The translations under genes were made by a program, and so were the position numbers. The notes under the pieces were generated by a model. It saw only the letters and a program-made list of their open reading frames with translations, was not told where the DNA came from and made no database searches. Below, in pieces: positions 1 through 10,438 of a stretch of DNA of 64,000 nucleotides. Location: positions 175,814 through 239,813 of the forward strand of contig CAJNDS010002593.1 of assembly GCA_905221605.1 (NCBI GenBank). Reading direction: 5' to 3'. Source of the stretch: Symbiodinium natans. Its lineage: Eukaryota; Sar; Dinophyceae; Suessiales; Symbiodiniaceae. The stretch's first letter is position 1. Each line of letters starts with the position of its first letter.

Positions 1-195
1 TCGACTACTTCCGAAGACGCTGCTGCCACAAGTAGCAGTCGCAGCGCCACCATGTCGACGTCCGCTTCAGCAACTTCTACTTCGAAGGTTGTCGCCACAA
101 CCACAGTAACAACAACATCTGTCACAGTTACAACTACTACAACGACAACGCTGTTTTGCCATTGCTGCTCAGAGGCATTCAGACTTCTGCTGTGA
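1..195 (+). CDS. Thr/Ser-rich 3' exon, partial
   Basis: The frame starting at base 1 is open from the window edge to a TGA at 193-195. It encodes a Ser/Thr/Ala-rich tract that becomes almost pure Thr/Val, including a run of seven Thr, followed by a short Cys/His-containing tail. Long Thr runs are common in predicted dinoflagellate secreted or cell-surface proteins, so this may be the end of a gene that begins outside the window. No catalytic or binding motif is visible. The stop could also be an intron stop, because introns in this genome are short and their donors are not always GT. Confidence 0.35.
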   Translation, partial: STTSEDAAATSSSRSATMSTSASATSTSKVVATTTVTTTSVTVTTTTTTTLFCHCCSEAFRLLL

Positions 196-2764
196 CCTGC
201 TGGATCTGGCAAGCCGCCTTGAACCCATCTAAACCTGTGCCAAACTGACAGAGTGCCAGCGTTTGTCCAGCTAATCACACCACAAGGATGCATAAGATGC
301 ATAGAGTGAGCACATGAGTGGGCAGTGGGCAGTGGATGACGCTGGGTTACGATAGAATCGACACTACGACGAGCTTCGGGGCCTGAAAGGACCACGGAAC
401 CAACTGGCACATGTGGCGTCAATCAAAGCCTTACCACAAATCGGAGGAACCCTGGCACTTGCTTTTTGCATGCCGCAGTAGATCTGCATGCGTTGACGAC
501 CGCTCGTATCTGAGGAGGTGAGCGAAATTGTTTGTGCAAGGAGGTCTGGTCTGGGGGGTTAGCAGACTTACAACACTTACAAGGCAATGTGGGTTATAGA
601 GAAGTTCGAAGGCCTCAGAGATATCTCAAACTAGATCCAGCAGAATAAACCCATCGATCTTGTTGCAAGTTTCCGGTTTGACCCATGGATCTTCTTCAGT
701 AGCTCTTTGCAAGCATTCAGAGCCTTGGTAACCTCCACGAGGACACAAGACTCAGCCATGTGTATGTGGGATGAGCAACCTGAGGCTTTGCCAACGTGTC
801 GTGGCGAAAGGAGGTCGGAGGGCCAATTAATGCTTTTTGAAGTCTTTTCTGATATCGGTATGTTGGGCCAGGCTGTGGGCCGTCTTCCGTCATCTGCCCG
901 TGGTTCCGCGCGTCTGAGCCGCGCTGTGGCTACCGCAGCTGTGACTGGAGCAGTCGGAGGCACTGTAGCATCATCTTCAGGACAGTACGGCTTTCAATGG
1001 TGATGCCATGGGGGTCGCAGTGAGGTTCAAAGGGATTGTATCCAGATTTGTTGTCAGAAGACAGGCCACCCGCTTGCTTTGTTATGGAATCTGCTTGCCT
1101 TGCATTTTCTCAGCGTCTCAGCTTTTGTGCTTTTCGTTGCATTGCTATATTACGTTGCTTGCCACAGCATGAGCCAGTCTTCGATCCATGGGTTTGAAGA
1201 CGGGCAGTTTCCGAAGCGAGGGGTTTTTCACTGTGCAGTTACACACTGGTTCAGATAATCTGAATGGCCAGCAATGATTACGTAATGCCATCTGGAACAG
1301 CAGATTAACTCTAGATCTGCGCTGTGTGCATGCTTGGTGCACTGAAACTTTCCCAATACCTGGTGCAACTAAACAATCTTGAAGGTTGCAAGAAGTTCTG
1401 CCTTCAGGCAGGGCGCTGCTTCAGTGTGAGGATTGCTCATTATTATCACTATTTCAGTGCCTGTCTTTGCATCCTTGCCTAGCTGCTACTCATGGGCTGA
1501 TGTGGACTCTTTGAGCATGATCAGTGCGAGCAAGGACAACAAGTTGCATGCCATCGTCCGGAAGAAGGGCAGCGATGACTACTGCCCCATGGCTTCAAAA
1601 TGCTTCCAGGTTCTCAGAAGGGAGCCGGGGCGAACACTCAGGCACCTGCTACACAGCAAACACCGACGATCCCGTATATGGCGCGACCAGCAGGCGCAGA
1701 CTAGAGCAGTGCTTTCGCGTTTTGTCACGGTCGAATGTGACATCCGAGCAGGTTCGAGGAGAACGAGTCCGTCATTGGAGCATGGAACCTGGAAGCTTCA
1801 TCAGTCCGTGGCTACACCAAGCTGGTGGCTCCGAAAACCACCTCTGGCAAGATCCAGGCAGGGGCCAAGTAATCAATCATCCGCTTTGCTTGTTGGAATG
1901 AGGGGGGTCGTCGGGGCTTGGCTTTCTGGGACATAGGGCTGCCTGAATTTCCTCAACTTTTCCGCTCAATCTTCCAGACTCGAATGGGCCAGTCATGTCG
2001 TGATCCTGGCAGGCCCATGCAGGATGTCCAGAGGACCCATGTGAAGCAGGGTTTAGATTTCTGTTATTGGTGAGTGTGTATAAGGTTTCTGTTTAATATT
2101 GGTGAGCGTATGTATTGGGTGTCCTTTTGGAGATACAAGAATATAAACCCTACTTCATGTAGCTCCAGAGATTCTTGTGGGACAACACATGTCCCGCGTT
2201 CAGGGGGTTGGCTTGGTCGAAGCATCGTTTTGGGACTATGCTGATACCTCTAGTTCTGTTCAAGCAGCTTCTCATTGCAAGAGGCAACGTGTCGTCTCCT
2301 CATTTTTAGTTCTGTCAGTTCTCTGTTGACAGTCCTTCGGCACCGAAACATCACCAGGACAGCTCTGACTGCTCTCGGCTCTTCAGCCTCGGCTGTGTCG
2401 TATTTGCACTGGGGGGCCTATGGGAAGCTTTCTGGGGCTTGTGAGGGTATGTCTGTGCGCGCATTGAGTATGTGGTTGTTGAGGGATCTTGCGTCAGTGC
2501 CAACAGCTTCAGGTGGGGACAAGTTGCCGTTGCTTTGCCCCAACACCCATGAGTGCCTTGATCGCATCTCAAGCAAGGTGCAAGGAGGGTGGCCAGACAA
2601 ATGTAGTCTTGCAATGGATAAAAAGCTCGTGGACGAGCCCTACTTGTGGCAAGTAACATAAAGCCCCCGAGGCCCCCGGCCCTGCCAGGCACAGTCCGTT
2701 TGTCGTCACGTTGCCTCCAGATGTCCGCCCGTCAGACAGCTTCTTCCTGACGCAGGCCTGGCGT
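196..2764. other. Unassigned sequence with weak ORFs
   Basis: I recognise no gene here. The best + strand candidates are an open stretch at about 1490-1605, read as WADVDSLSMISASKDNK and onward, and a second frame at about 1625-1890. They could be neighbouring exons but match no family I know. An ORF at 707-1003 ends in an Ala/Gly/Ser-rich tail. The AT-rich part around 2050-2160 shows nothing coding. Confidence 0.4.
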
Positions 2765-3895
<1,131 letters not shown>

Positions 3896-4312
3896 GAGCA
3901 ATGTTAATGTTCGTACTACATAGGCGACGCAAAACTACATGGAATTCCAGGGCATGCCATACAGTCATATTTGCGTGAGGAAAAACAAATGTCGGTATTT
4001 TCTGCCGTGCAATAATACATATTATTCACACAGCTTGACAGTAAGGTTATAAAGAATGAAGAACCCCACTATATTCACTTCTTGGTGCTCAATATTCGTC
4101 TACGCGAGCACAGCACAACTTTCACTTTCCTAACGCCCACTTCAGTAAACCTACATCTCCACCTACGTCTGTGTATGTCTACTGTACACTGTTGAAGCTT
4201 GCGGTGTTCTGCCCGTGGAAGCGCTGGTGAGCTTCAGTAGGTCGCTCTCTGTGTTCCACGCTCCGCAAGGATGAGCAAAGTTAGGATTTTGTTGATTTTG
4301 TGGCAGCATCAG
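3896..4312. other. AT-richer spacer, no gene seen
   Basis: This is less G+C-rich than its surroundings and holds no conserved reading frame. It could contain the 5' end or first intron of the gene whose F5/8C-like exon starts at 4313. Confidence 0.4.
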
Positions 4313-5977
4313 GCCTGCAGGGGCACTGGCGAGTCCAACGGCTCTGCATCCGGCAGCCTCTGTGGAAACGCATGGCTGGTTTTCGATCTGGAGGAGAAGT
4401 TCACAGTCACTCGCGTGCGATGCTTGGCTCTGGACAAGGCCTTCTCTTGCACTTTTGACCCAGAAAAAGCGAACCTGGCAAGAGCTGAGGATTCCACAAC
4501 TACGTTTCTCAGGAAGCCGTCCGGAAAGTCCTGTTTAGTGGAAGCAGCAGCGTCGACGGAGACTGGGTGCCTTCACAAGTCCTCTATCTACCCAACACTG
4601 CAGAGGGCTCTTCCTCCGTGCCCCGGCCAGCCTAATTACTTTCTGTAAAATACACTTTGGCATCGCTTGTGTGAACTTGTTGCAACGTGTGTCGAGTCTT
4701 CTGCATGTTCCGAGATCGCTAGTTGACACTTGTGCGGGCCGTCGTCTTGACCGAATGCCCAGGCAGAGAAGCATGCCTTCTCCGAACATGTGTTTGACGT
4801 TCCAATCACTGCGCGGTTTCTGAAGATGGAGATCCTGGAGAATTATGGCAGCAAAGGCGGATTGATCGCCCAGAAATGCATTGGCTAAAGTCAACAAATC
4901 GAGATTGAGGGTTTGTCAACGTAGGACAGGAACGGTCCAAAGGGCATCGGAGATACCCGGGGGCACCTGTCAGCAGAAGTCGGTAGACATGGCTTAGTGT
5001 CGCTGTTTGCTGGGGCAAAGAGATTGCATCTTATGTGGGGAGATTTTTGTGGGGAGACGTCTGCAGGTGTGGGCTTCTTTCGCATATCCTTCGATGGCTT
5101 CAAGCCACGGACTCGGTGCTTGTGGAGCCAAGCAAGTGCCAAAGCACCAGTCGAGACATTCTCAGCAATCTCATCGTCGTTGCAGATACTTCTTCACGGA
5201 TTTCACCAAATACGCCGGCAAAGCGTGTGGAGGCATCTTGGCTTGCACCCGAAACCGCTGAGCTCACATGCATGGGGAAATTTTTTTGAAGTGAATCCCT
5301 GCCTGATTAGTGTGTGAGAGGTCGGCTAGATTGCCCTGACACTGGCCCGGCCCCAAGGCTACGAGCTTGAAGACCTGGCGAGGGCGCGCGGATCGGAGCA
5401 GCGCTGCCGAGCCCAGTGTGCTGCGCGCCTGGACTGTGCTGCGGTGGAGGCCGACTAGACAGCAGAGCGCGTCAGAATCTACGAGAGGAACATCAGCTTG
5501 TGCTGCTATGTACAATTATGTACATGAAGGCATTTCAAGGCAGCCTCGTTTGGAAGGTCATACGCTCTGGGGCCTCCGCTGGTAGCTGTGTTTTCCACAG
5601 CAACATATGGATACCTACCAGGCTCTGGCGTGTTGTGGGGTCTTTCGATGTGGCACGGGGCTTCGCCATGCAGAAAAACAAACCGTGCAGGTCTTTGGAG
5701 GACGAGCGTGATTGCTTTGTGCGAGAGGGTCAGGCCTACGCTTGTGCATGGAGAGCAGAAAGCCGTTAGCACTGAGCACTGGCGAAACTGCTGCACATCA
5801 AGTGACCGCTATGACCGCTATGACCGCTATGACCATCTGCACTGCCCTGCCAGACCGTCTTCTGCCAGCGCGGCCTTCCCTTGAACGATGTCTGCTGCAG
5901 CCCGGAGTGTGGCACCTGCGGAGGCGACAAGTGCTCTTACCGCCCCGGTGGCAGTGACTGGTCTGCGTACATGCTAC
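4313..5977 (+). CDS. Extracellular-type protein, exons: F5/8C-like and Cys-rich
   Basis: Two exon-like blocks suggest a secreted or surface protein. The first, after an AG|G acceptor at 4312/4313 and running to about 4560, reads GNAWLVFDLEEKFTVTRVRCL. This is the signature strand of F5/8C (discoidin) carbohydrate- or lipid-binding domains, of the form W-L-x-x-D-L-x-x-x-x-x-V-x-x-V-R. It is followed by a Ser/Thr-rich segment with two more Cys. The second, about 5848-5977, carries eight Cys in about 38 residues with the core CCSPECGTCGGDKC followed by RPGG, a Cys-rich module I associate with dinoflagellate predicted proteins. Both are on the + strand but I could not chain the exons between them, so they may belong to different genes. 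The 4.6-5.8 kb interval has no recognisable exon. Confidence 0.4.
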
Positions 5978-6000
5978 AGCATGCTACAGCGTGCTACAGC
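5811..6000. repeat. Two short tandem repeats flanking the Cys-rich exon
   Basis: GACCGCTAT (9 bp) is repeated about three times at 5805-5834, just before the Cys-rich exon. ATGCTACAGC (10 bp) is repeated three times, with one change, at about 5970-5999, at or just past its 3' boundary. Both lie in presumed intron sequence. Confidence 0.8.
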
Positions 6001-7448
6001 TACACCATGTGACGAGCTACGCAGCTACACGAGCCGTCCGCTAGATTTACAGCCAAGGATCAAAATGTTGCGCTGGTGCCATCAGAGTTCTTCGGCACCT
6101 TTGTGCCAACACGACAGAAGCCGAGCTTGAACTTGTGTGAAGTCCACTGAGTTCTTCAGAGGCAAAGGCAAGAACTTTGAAGGACTGAACTCTGTTGCTA
6201 CGACTGCCGAGGATGTGGCTTGCCGGATTCCAAGGCCTCGACGAGCCGGAGTTCCCACGCTTAGGCTCACCTTCGAGAGCCTTGGACTTGTGAGACGCCT
6301 GAGCACTATTCAGACCCTGCCTTTCTTTCATTTTGTGTGACTGAGGAACGAGACGGGAGGCCTTCTGGGTGTGAAATTCTAAGGCAAGTTCTCATAATGG
6401 CATCGGCACATTGAAAATCAATGCAAGCGCCGGAGGCCCCAACGCGAGTGAAGACTTGCGCCCTTCGAAGACAGTCGAGGCTTCTCAAACGGAATTCTAT
6501 TGCGGGGAATCTGCTTTCGGCCGCGTTTGTTTTTTTTTGACAGTGTGTGACCAAAAGATTCTGTTTCAAGGCAGTTTTTCAGATGTTGCAAAAGCCATCC
6601 ATCCAGGTCAGCGGCTTCCAGCCCTCCACCACGATGTCGCGGGCAGGGGGGACGGCGGCCGACCTCACCGGGGTGAACCTGCACGCATGATTTTGTGCCT
6701 GATTGTAGGAGTACAAAAGGCTTCTCGCCAAGCTTGGGAAAGACCTAAAAGACACTGTGACTCTGTGAGGTGAACACTGGCATTGAGATCCGAAACTACG
6801 GAAAGTGGTTCTCGGCGACATCGACATACATGTGTTGGATCCGGCCAACATTTGTGAGGTGCCTCTCTTAAGGGTGCTGGTCCGGAAGCTGCACGGATAT
6901 ATTCGCGAGAGATTGGAGGAATTAGAGCATCTCATCGTTCCTCAGCATGTCTTCTCAGCATGTGTTCTCAGCATGTGGCTTCGCCAACACTGCAGAGAGT
7001 GTAGCCACTGAAGTCTCAGGGACCAGAGCTGGTATTTCATCTTTCGGAGCAGCGGCTACACCATGCACAGCCCCGAGGCTCTGGAATTTATGCTTTCGGA
7101 GGGAGGGAATCTGAGGATTCTCGAATATTCACGAAGCTCCATGAGCAGCAGATTGGAATGAAGTAGTGAACGATGGAAATTGGGTTCGAGGGCCTCGGTC
7201 GTCATATTGTAGTCCGGTCATGCATGGTGCACCGGCATCGGCACGAATTTTGCCAAGAGGACGGCAGTTGGGCCGTGGAGTTTCAGTGCAAGGATGACAA
7301 GGCGGGCTTGTTGCAAGTTTGCAACTTCCGACGCCGGACTCGAATTCTTCAACTCCACGGGAGCCCGTGTGACCGAGGCCAGGCTGATGATCTGGACACG
7401 GCAGCCTGCCGGCCTCGGTGCTGTGAGCACGGAGTTCAAGGCTAAGGG
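6001..7448 (+). other. Exon-rich but unassigned + strand sequence
   Basis: Several short open stretches look coding but match no family I know. One at about 7018-7160 reads RDQSWYFIFRSSGYTMHSPE and onward to a TGA. Another at about 6137-6260 is rich in charged residues. A third at about 7218-7440 is open in two frames. They probably belong to the gene that ends at 8410, but intron phases could not be fixed. Confidence 0.3.
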
Positions 7449-8410
7449 TCGCTGGGCGGACCGGTGGATTTCTGGCATGCAGTTCATACATTTAATGCGA
7501 CGAACGCAGGCCCAGAGTCTCTTAAAGGCCCAAGGTGCTCGTGGCTCGTGGTGTCCTTTTTGGTTTTCAGTAGCGTTGCGAAAACGATGTGTTGTGTCGC
7601 CAAGGACACATGTAGTCTGCAACTCAGTTGTCTATCATTGTATCCGCTGGCCTCGCATGTGAAACGGTGCGGTGCAGCGTCAGAGGCATGACGGATCATT
7701 TGAGAGCATTGGCACAAGTGCTTGCAACTGTGAAGTTAAGCCCATGACTTTGCATTGTTGCCTCTTCGCATTCTTCACAGAAGCGAGGCGGTGGTTATGC
7801 GAGTTGGGGGTGCTTTCCCACAGCTGTACTTGAACGGACTTCCTGAGGATGTGGAGGCGTCATTGGTCGGTTGCGTGCTGCTTTTCCATTGTTGCGGGCT
7901 GTTTTGGCTTGTTGCCGATTGTTTTCGATAGACCAGCCAAAGTGCGCCATGCGCGAGGATAGCTCTACCCCATGGTCTGAGTTGGAAGACATCGTTTACA
8001 ATGAGAACCAGTACCTGATCATTGGAAAGGCAAGTCAGGGCCCAGTTTGACATAGACTGGGCTCTTGGAGTAGCAGATGTACTGCCATGTACTGCCAGGG
8101 CAGCATAGGCCAGCATTCTGCCATTGAATTGCAGGCAGCGGAAACTGACCAGCAGTTTGCTTCTTGGCTTCTGTTGCAACATGTTCTGCAGCAGCTTCAT
8201 CGACCCGAATTCTCCAATCCATGCCGAATGTTTACTGACGTTTCATGTGATGTTTCGTATGGCCTTTACACCTCCTACCAGGACGGCTACATGGACCACT
8301 TCGAGGTGTACGAAGAGGGGCTCGGCCCGGAGTTCATGCGAAAGCACTACGGCGCCATCGAGGCGGCAAAGGACGAAGGACCCTCAAAGGTCGTGGGGGG
8401 CGCCTCTTAA
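7449..8410 (+). CDS. Unknown protein, last four exons
   Basis: Four consecutive exons can be set with consistent phase. The first, about 7449-7524, includes GGPVDFWHAVHTFNATNAGPE. The second, 7788-7865, includes VMRVGGAFPQLYLNGLPEDV and has a GT donor. The third, 7958-8029, includes PWSELEDIVYNENQYLIIGK and has a GC donor. The last, 8282-8410, includes DGYMDHFEVYEEGLGPEF and ends at TAA 8408-8410. Exons two to four are each a whole number of codons and each starts right after AG with a G, so the reading frame runs through without adjustment. The C-terminus is acidic and hydrophilic, with no membrane segment. I do not recognise the family. This gene may include the exon-like pieces upstream, back to 4.3 kb. 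Confidence 0.55.
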
Positions 8411-8763
8411 TTTCTCTTCGCAAACTCAGCCGATGCCGTTGGGAGTCCTTTCCCGAAGGCTAAGGAAATCATTCACTTCAAGTGGCACAACTTCGAACCC
8501 TGATTCATGATCTGATTCATGATCTGAGATGTTCTCCTGCCCCGCAGGAGAGGAGGCTGTGATCGTCCGCCAGCTTTGCCTTCCACCGATCGACACGACA
8601 GGCCACAGCTAATGTTATTAAACATGATAAACAGACATGATATTATTAGCCATATGAGTATTGTTTCATATTTAATGGCTACCGCCAGTGCCGCCGACCC
8701 CCAACAGGGGAAGCACAGCCGGGCGGACGGTGCGGGGTGTAGGGTCCAGGGCTAGGGGGCAGG
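8411..8763. other. Spacer, no gene seen
   Basis: This is downstream of the TAA at 8410. It holds a perfect direct repeat of TGATTCATGATC near 8500-8523 and an AT-rich stretch at about 8610-8680, then a return to GC-rich sequence. No coding signal. Confidence 0.5.
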
Positions 8764-9232
8764 GTGGAGGGGGGTCTGCAGGGTTCCGTCGGCAGGATGT
8801 CACGTGAACACGAGGCCGTCCGGGCTTGCGCTTTGGACGGCTTCGGGTGTCAGGGGTGCTTGTGTATTCCCTGCGCCTGTTCCTCGTGGAATCTTGCTGA
8901 TGGAAGCCCCCGCAGGGGTCGCGTATCGGCGTATGTCGGGGGGGGGGGGGGGGGACTCGGCGTATTGGTGTATTTCGAGGGGAAGGCAGGGGGGGGGAGG
9001 AGAACGGCTTATCGGCGCATGGGCATATTTCCCAGAGGCTTTGGGGGGGGGGGGGGGCGAATGGCGTACAATTTCCGGGGGGGAGGAGGGGGAAGCGGCG
9101 TATCGGCTTAGCGGCGTACTTTCCGGGAGGGGGGGGTTAGCGTATCGGCGTATTGGAGAGGGGGGGGGGGGGAAAACGCGTATCGGTGTACTTGGCTGGG
9201 AAGGGGGGGGGGGTTCCGGCACGCAAGATGCA
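8764..9232. repeat. G-run minisatellite, 5' flank of the Helitron-like element
   Basis: Irregular units of roughly 40-60 bases consist of a CGGCGTATCGGCGTAT-like core followed by a run of 8-15 G. The run is always on the + strand. The segment is therefore strongly G-over-C skewed and predicted to form G-quadruplexes. ORFs on either strand here are products of the repeat. It stops shortly before the hairpin and direct repeats that precede the transposon frame. Confidence 0.85.
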
Positions 9233-9386
9233 ATATGTAACATATGTATATGGGCGTTATCCGCAAACCCCTGTCTTTTTTTTTTACTGGGGAATATTTT
9301 AGATAGATTTCTGCTTGTTTTTTAGTATCCGCGAAAGGCCCGCGAATGCACGGCGGAAGGCGCCGCGAAAGGGATAATCTGGTTAA

Positions 9387-9515
9387 TAGAATATCATGCC
9401 CCTTAACCCTTAAACCCCAAGCGAGTGCGTTTAGGGAGCGCCCCTAAACGCACCCGTGGTGCAGGTTTCAGCCTATTTGGGGTTCATACTGCTAGAATAT
9501 CCTGCCCCTTAAGCC
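9387..9515 (+). repeat. Direct repeat pair upstream of the transposon ORF
   Basis: TAGAATATCMTGCCCCTTAA, with M being A or C, occurs at about 9387 and again at about 9493. The copies are 106 bases apart and differ at one position over about 20 bases. The hairpin at 9425-9453 lies between them. They could be part of the element's 5' terminal region or a small duplicated segment. Confidence 0.75.
9425..9453 (+). promoter_or_regulatory. Perfect 12-bp hairpin, loop of 5
   Basis: GTGCGTTTAGGG at 9425-9436 pairs perfectly with CCCTAAACGCAC at 9442-9453 across the loop AGCGC. It lies about 110 bases 5' of the first in-frame ATG (9560) of the transposon frame. Helitron termini often carry a hairpin, though classically near the 3' end. 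It could equally be a transcript structure. Its role is inferred only from position. Confidence 0.6.
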
Positions 9516-10438
9516 TCAGCAGCAAGGGTGAGCTGCCCAAGGAAGCACTTGCCAATGACATGGTCGTGTACTATGCACCGCGCGAGCTCTACGAATTCAA
9601 CGTGACGATGATGGAGCTAGTGTGTGCAAGCCCGTGCATGACGAGCTTGATTTGCTTCAGTCTGGAAAAGAAGTACAGGGATCGACGAACGCTGGATGAG
9701 CGCGTGCACATGCAACGACATCGGCAAGGAGCGCGCGGAAACGCGACAACTTTCTTGCTGGACTGGGAAAGCCTGCTGGCTCAGTTCCGCGGCTACGAAG
9801 TGAATCTGGCACCACACGCCCGAGCCCCGTTGCCGCGCACAGGGGAGGACCTGCAGAAATTTGTGTCTGTGATATTGAAGACCAACGATGCGGAGCTGAC
9901 GCCGGAGGAGCTTAGCAAGCTGATCCACCAGGCCCGGGTTCGGCGTCGCGTTGTTGTCATGCTGATTGAAAAAGCATGCGAGAGAGAGCATCCGGCGTTC
10001 CGCCACCTGGACCTTGCTCAGGTGCGGCTACGAGCGGAGCGAGAGCTGCCCGAGGATGGTGTCCCGCCCGAAGTCGTAGCCGTGCTCCCGTGCGACGACA
10101 ACCTGCAACTGATCGAGAAACAAAAAGTTGCTGCGCCGGTGGCAGTGCCGGCAACGGTGCAAGAAGCAGCGCGGGACTTGGCCCTGAAGCGCCCCAACGC
10201 GGTGGTCATGGAAAGGACGGGTTTGGAAGCTATCGACTACGAGGCCCAGCGTTTAGAGGCTGTGCGTGCGCTGGCGGAGATTGCCGAAGAGGACTTGCGA
10301 GACGTGGGTAGCGAGCAAGAGGACGGACCGGCTCCGGAGATGGATGTGGTATCACGGTCCACGCCCATGAACCAGTTCGCGCCCGTACTTCGGTGTCGCG
10401 TTCGCGTATATGTTCCAGTACTGCACAGCTATGCCTGA
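9425..10438 (+). CDS. Helitron-like protein, N-terminal part (ORF1)
   Basis: The frame is open from 9425, where the first codon is GTG, to TGA 10436-10438. The first in-frame ATG is 9560. The region is mostly hydrophilic and helical. It includes an ELTPEELSKLIHQARVRRRV segment and a Glu-rich C-terminal third, and residues around 10060-10110 read LPEDGVPPEVVAVLPCDDNL. From memory, similar LPEDGVPPE-type text precedes the Rep region in the PIF1/Helitron-like ORFs that are abundant in Symbiodiniaceae. The frame ends just where the conserved PYGxGDP-like start of the Rep-associated domain should come. That text continues in the +1 frame from 10371, so ORF1 and ORF2 look like one protein broken by a one-base shift, or joined by programmed frameshifting. 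Confidence 0.65.
   Translation: MRLGSAPKRTRGAGFSLFGVHTARISCPLSLSSKGELPKEALANDMVVYYAPRELYEFNVTMMELVCASPCMTSLICFSLEKKYRDRRTLDERVHMQRHRQGARGNATTFLLDWESLLAQFRGYEVNLAPHARAPLPRTGEDLQKFVSVILKTNDAELTPEELSKLIHQARVRRRVVVMLIEKACEREHPAFRHLDLAQVRLRAERELPEDGVPPEVVAVLPCDDNLQLIEKQKVAAPVAVPATVQEAARDLALKRPNAVVMERTGLEAIDYEAQRLEAVRALAEIAEEDLRDVGSEQEDGPAPEMDVVSRSTPMNQFAPVLRCRVRVYVPVLHSYA

Noticed and set aside
9425-9453. GTG as a start codon of ORF1 within the hairpin
   Set aside because: The organism is a eukaryote; the first in-frame ATG is at 9560, and a start further upstream or by splicing is as likely.
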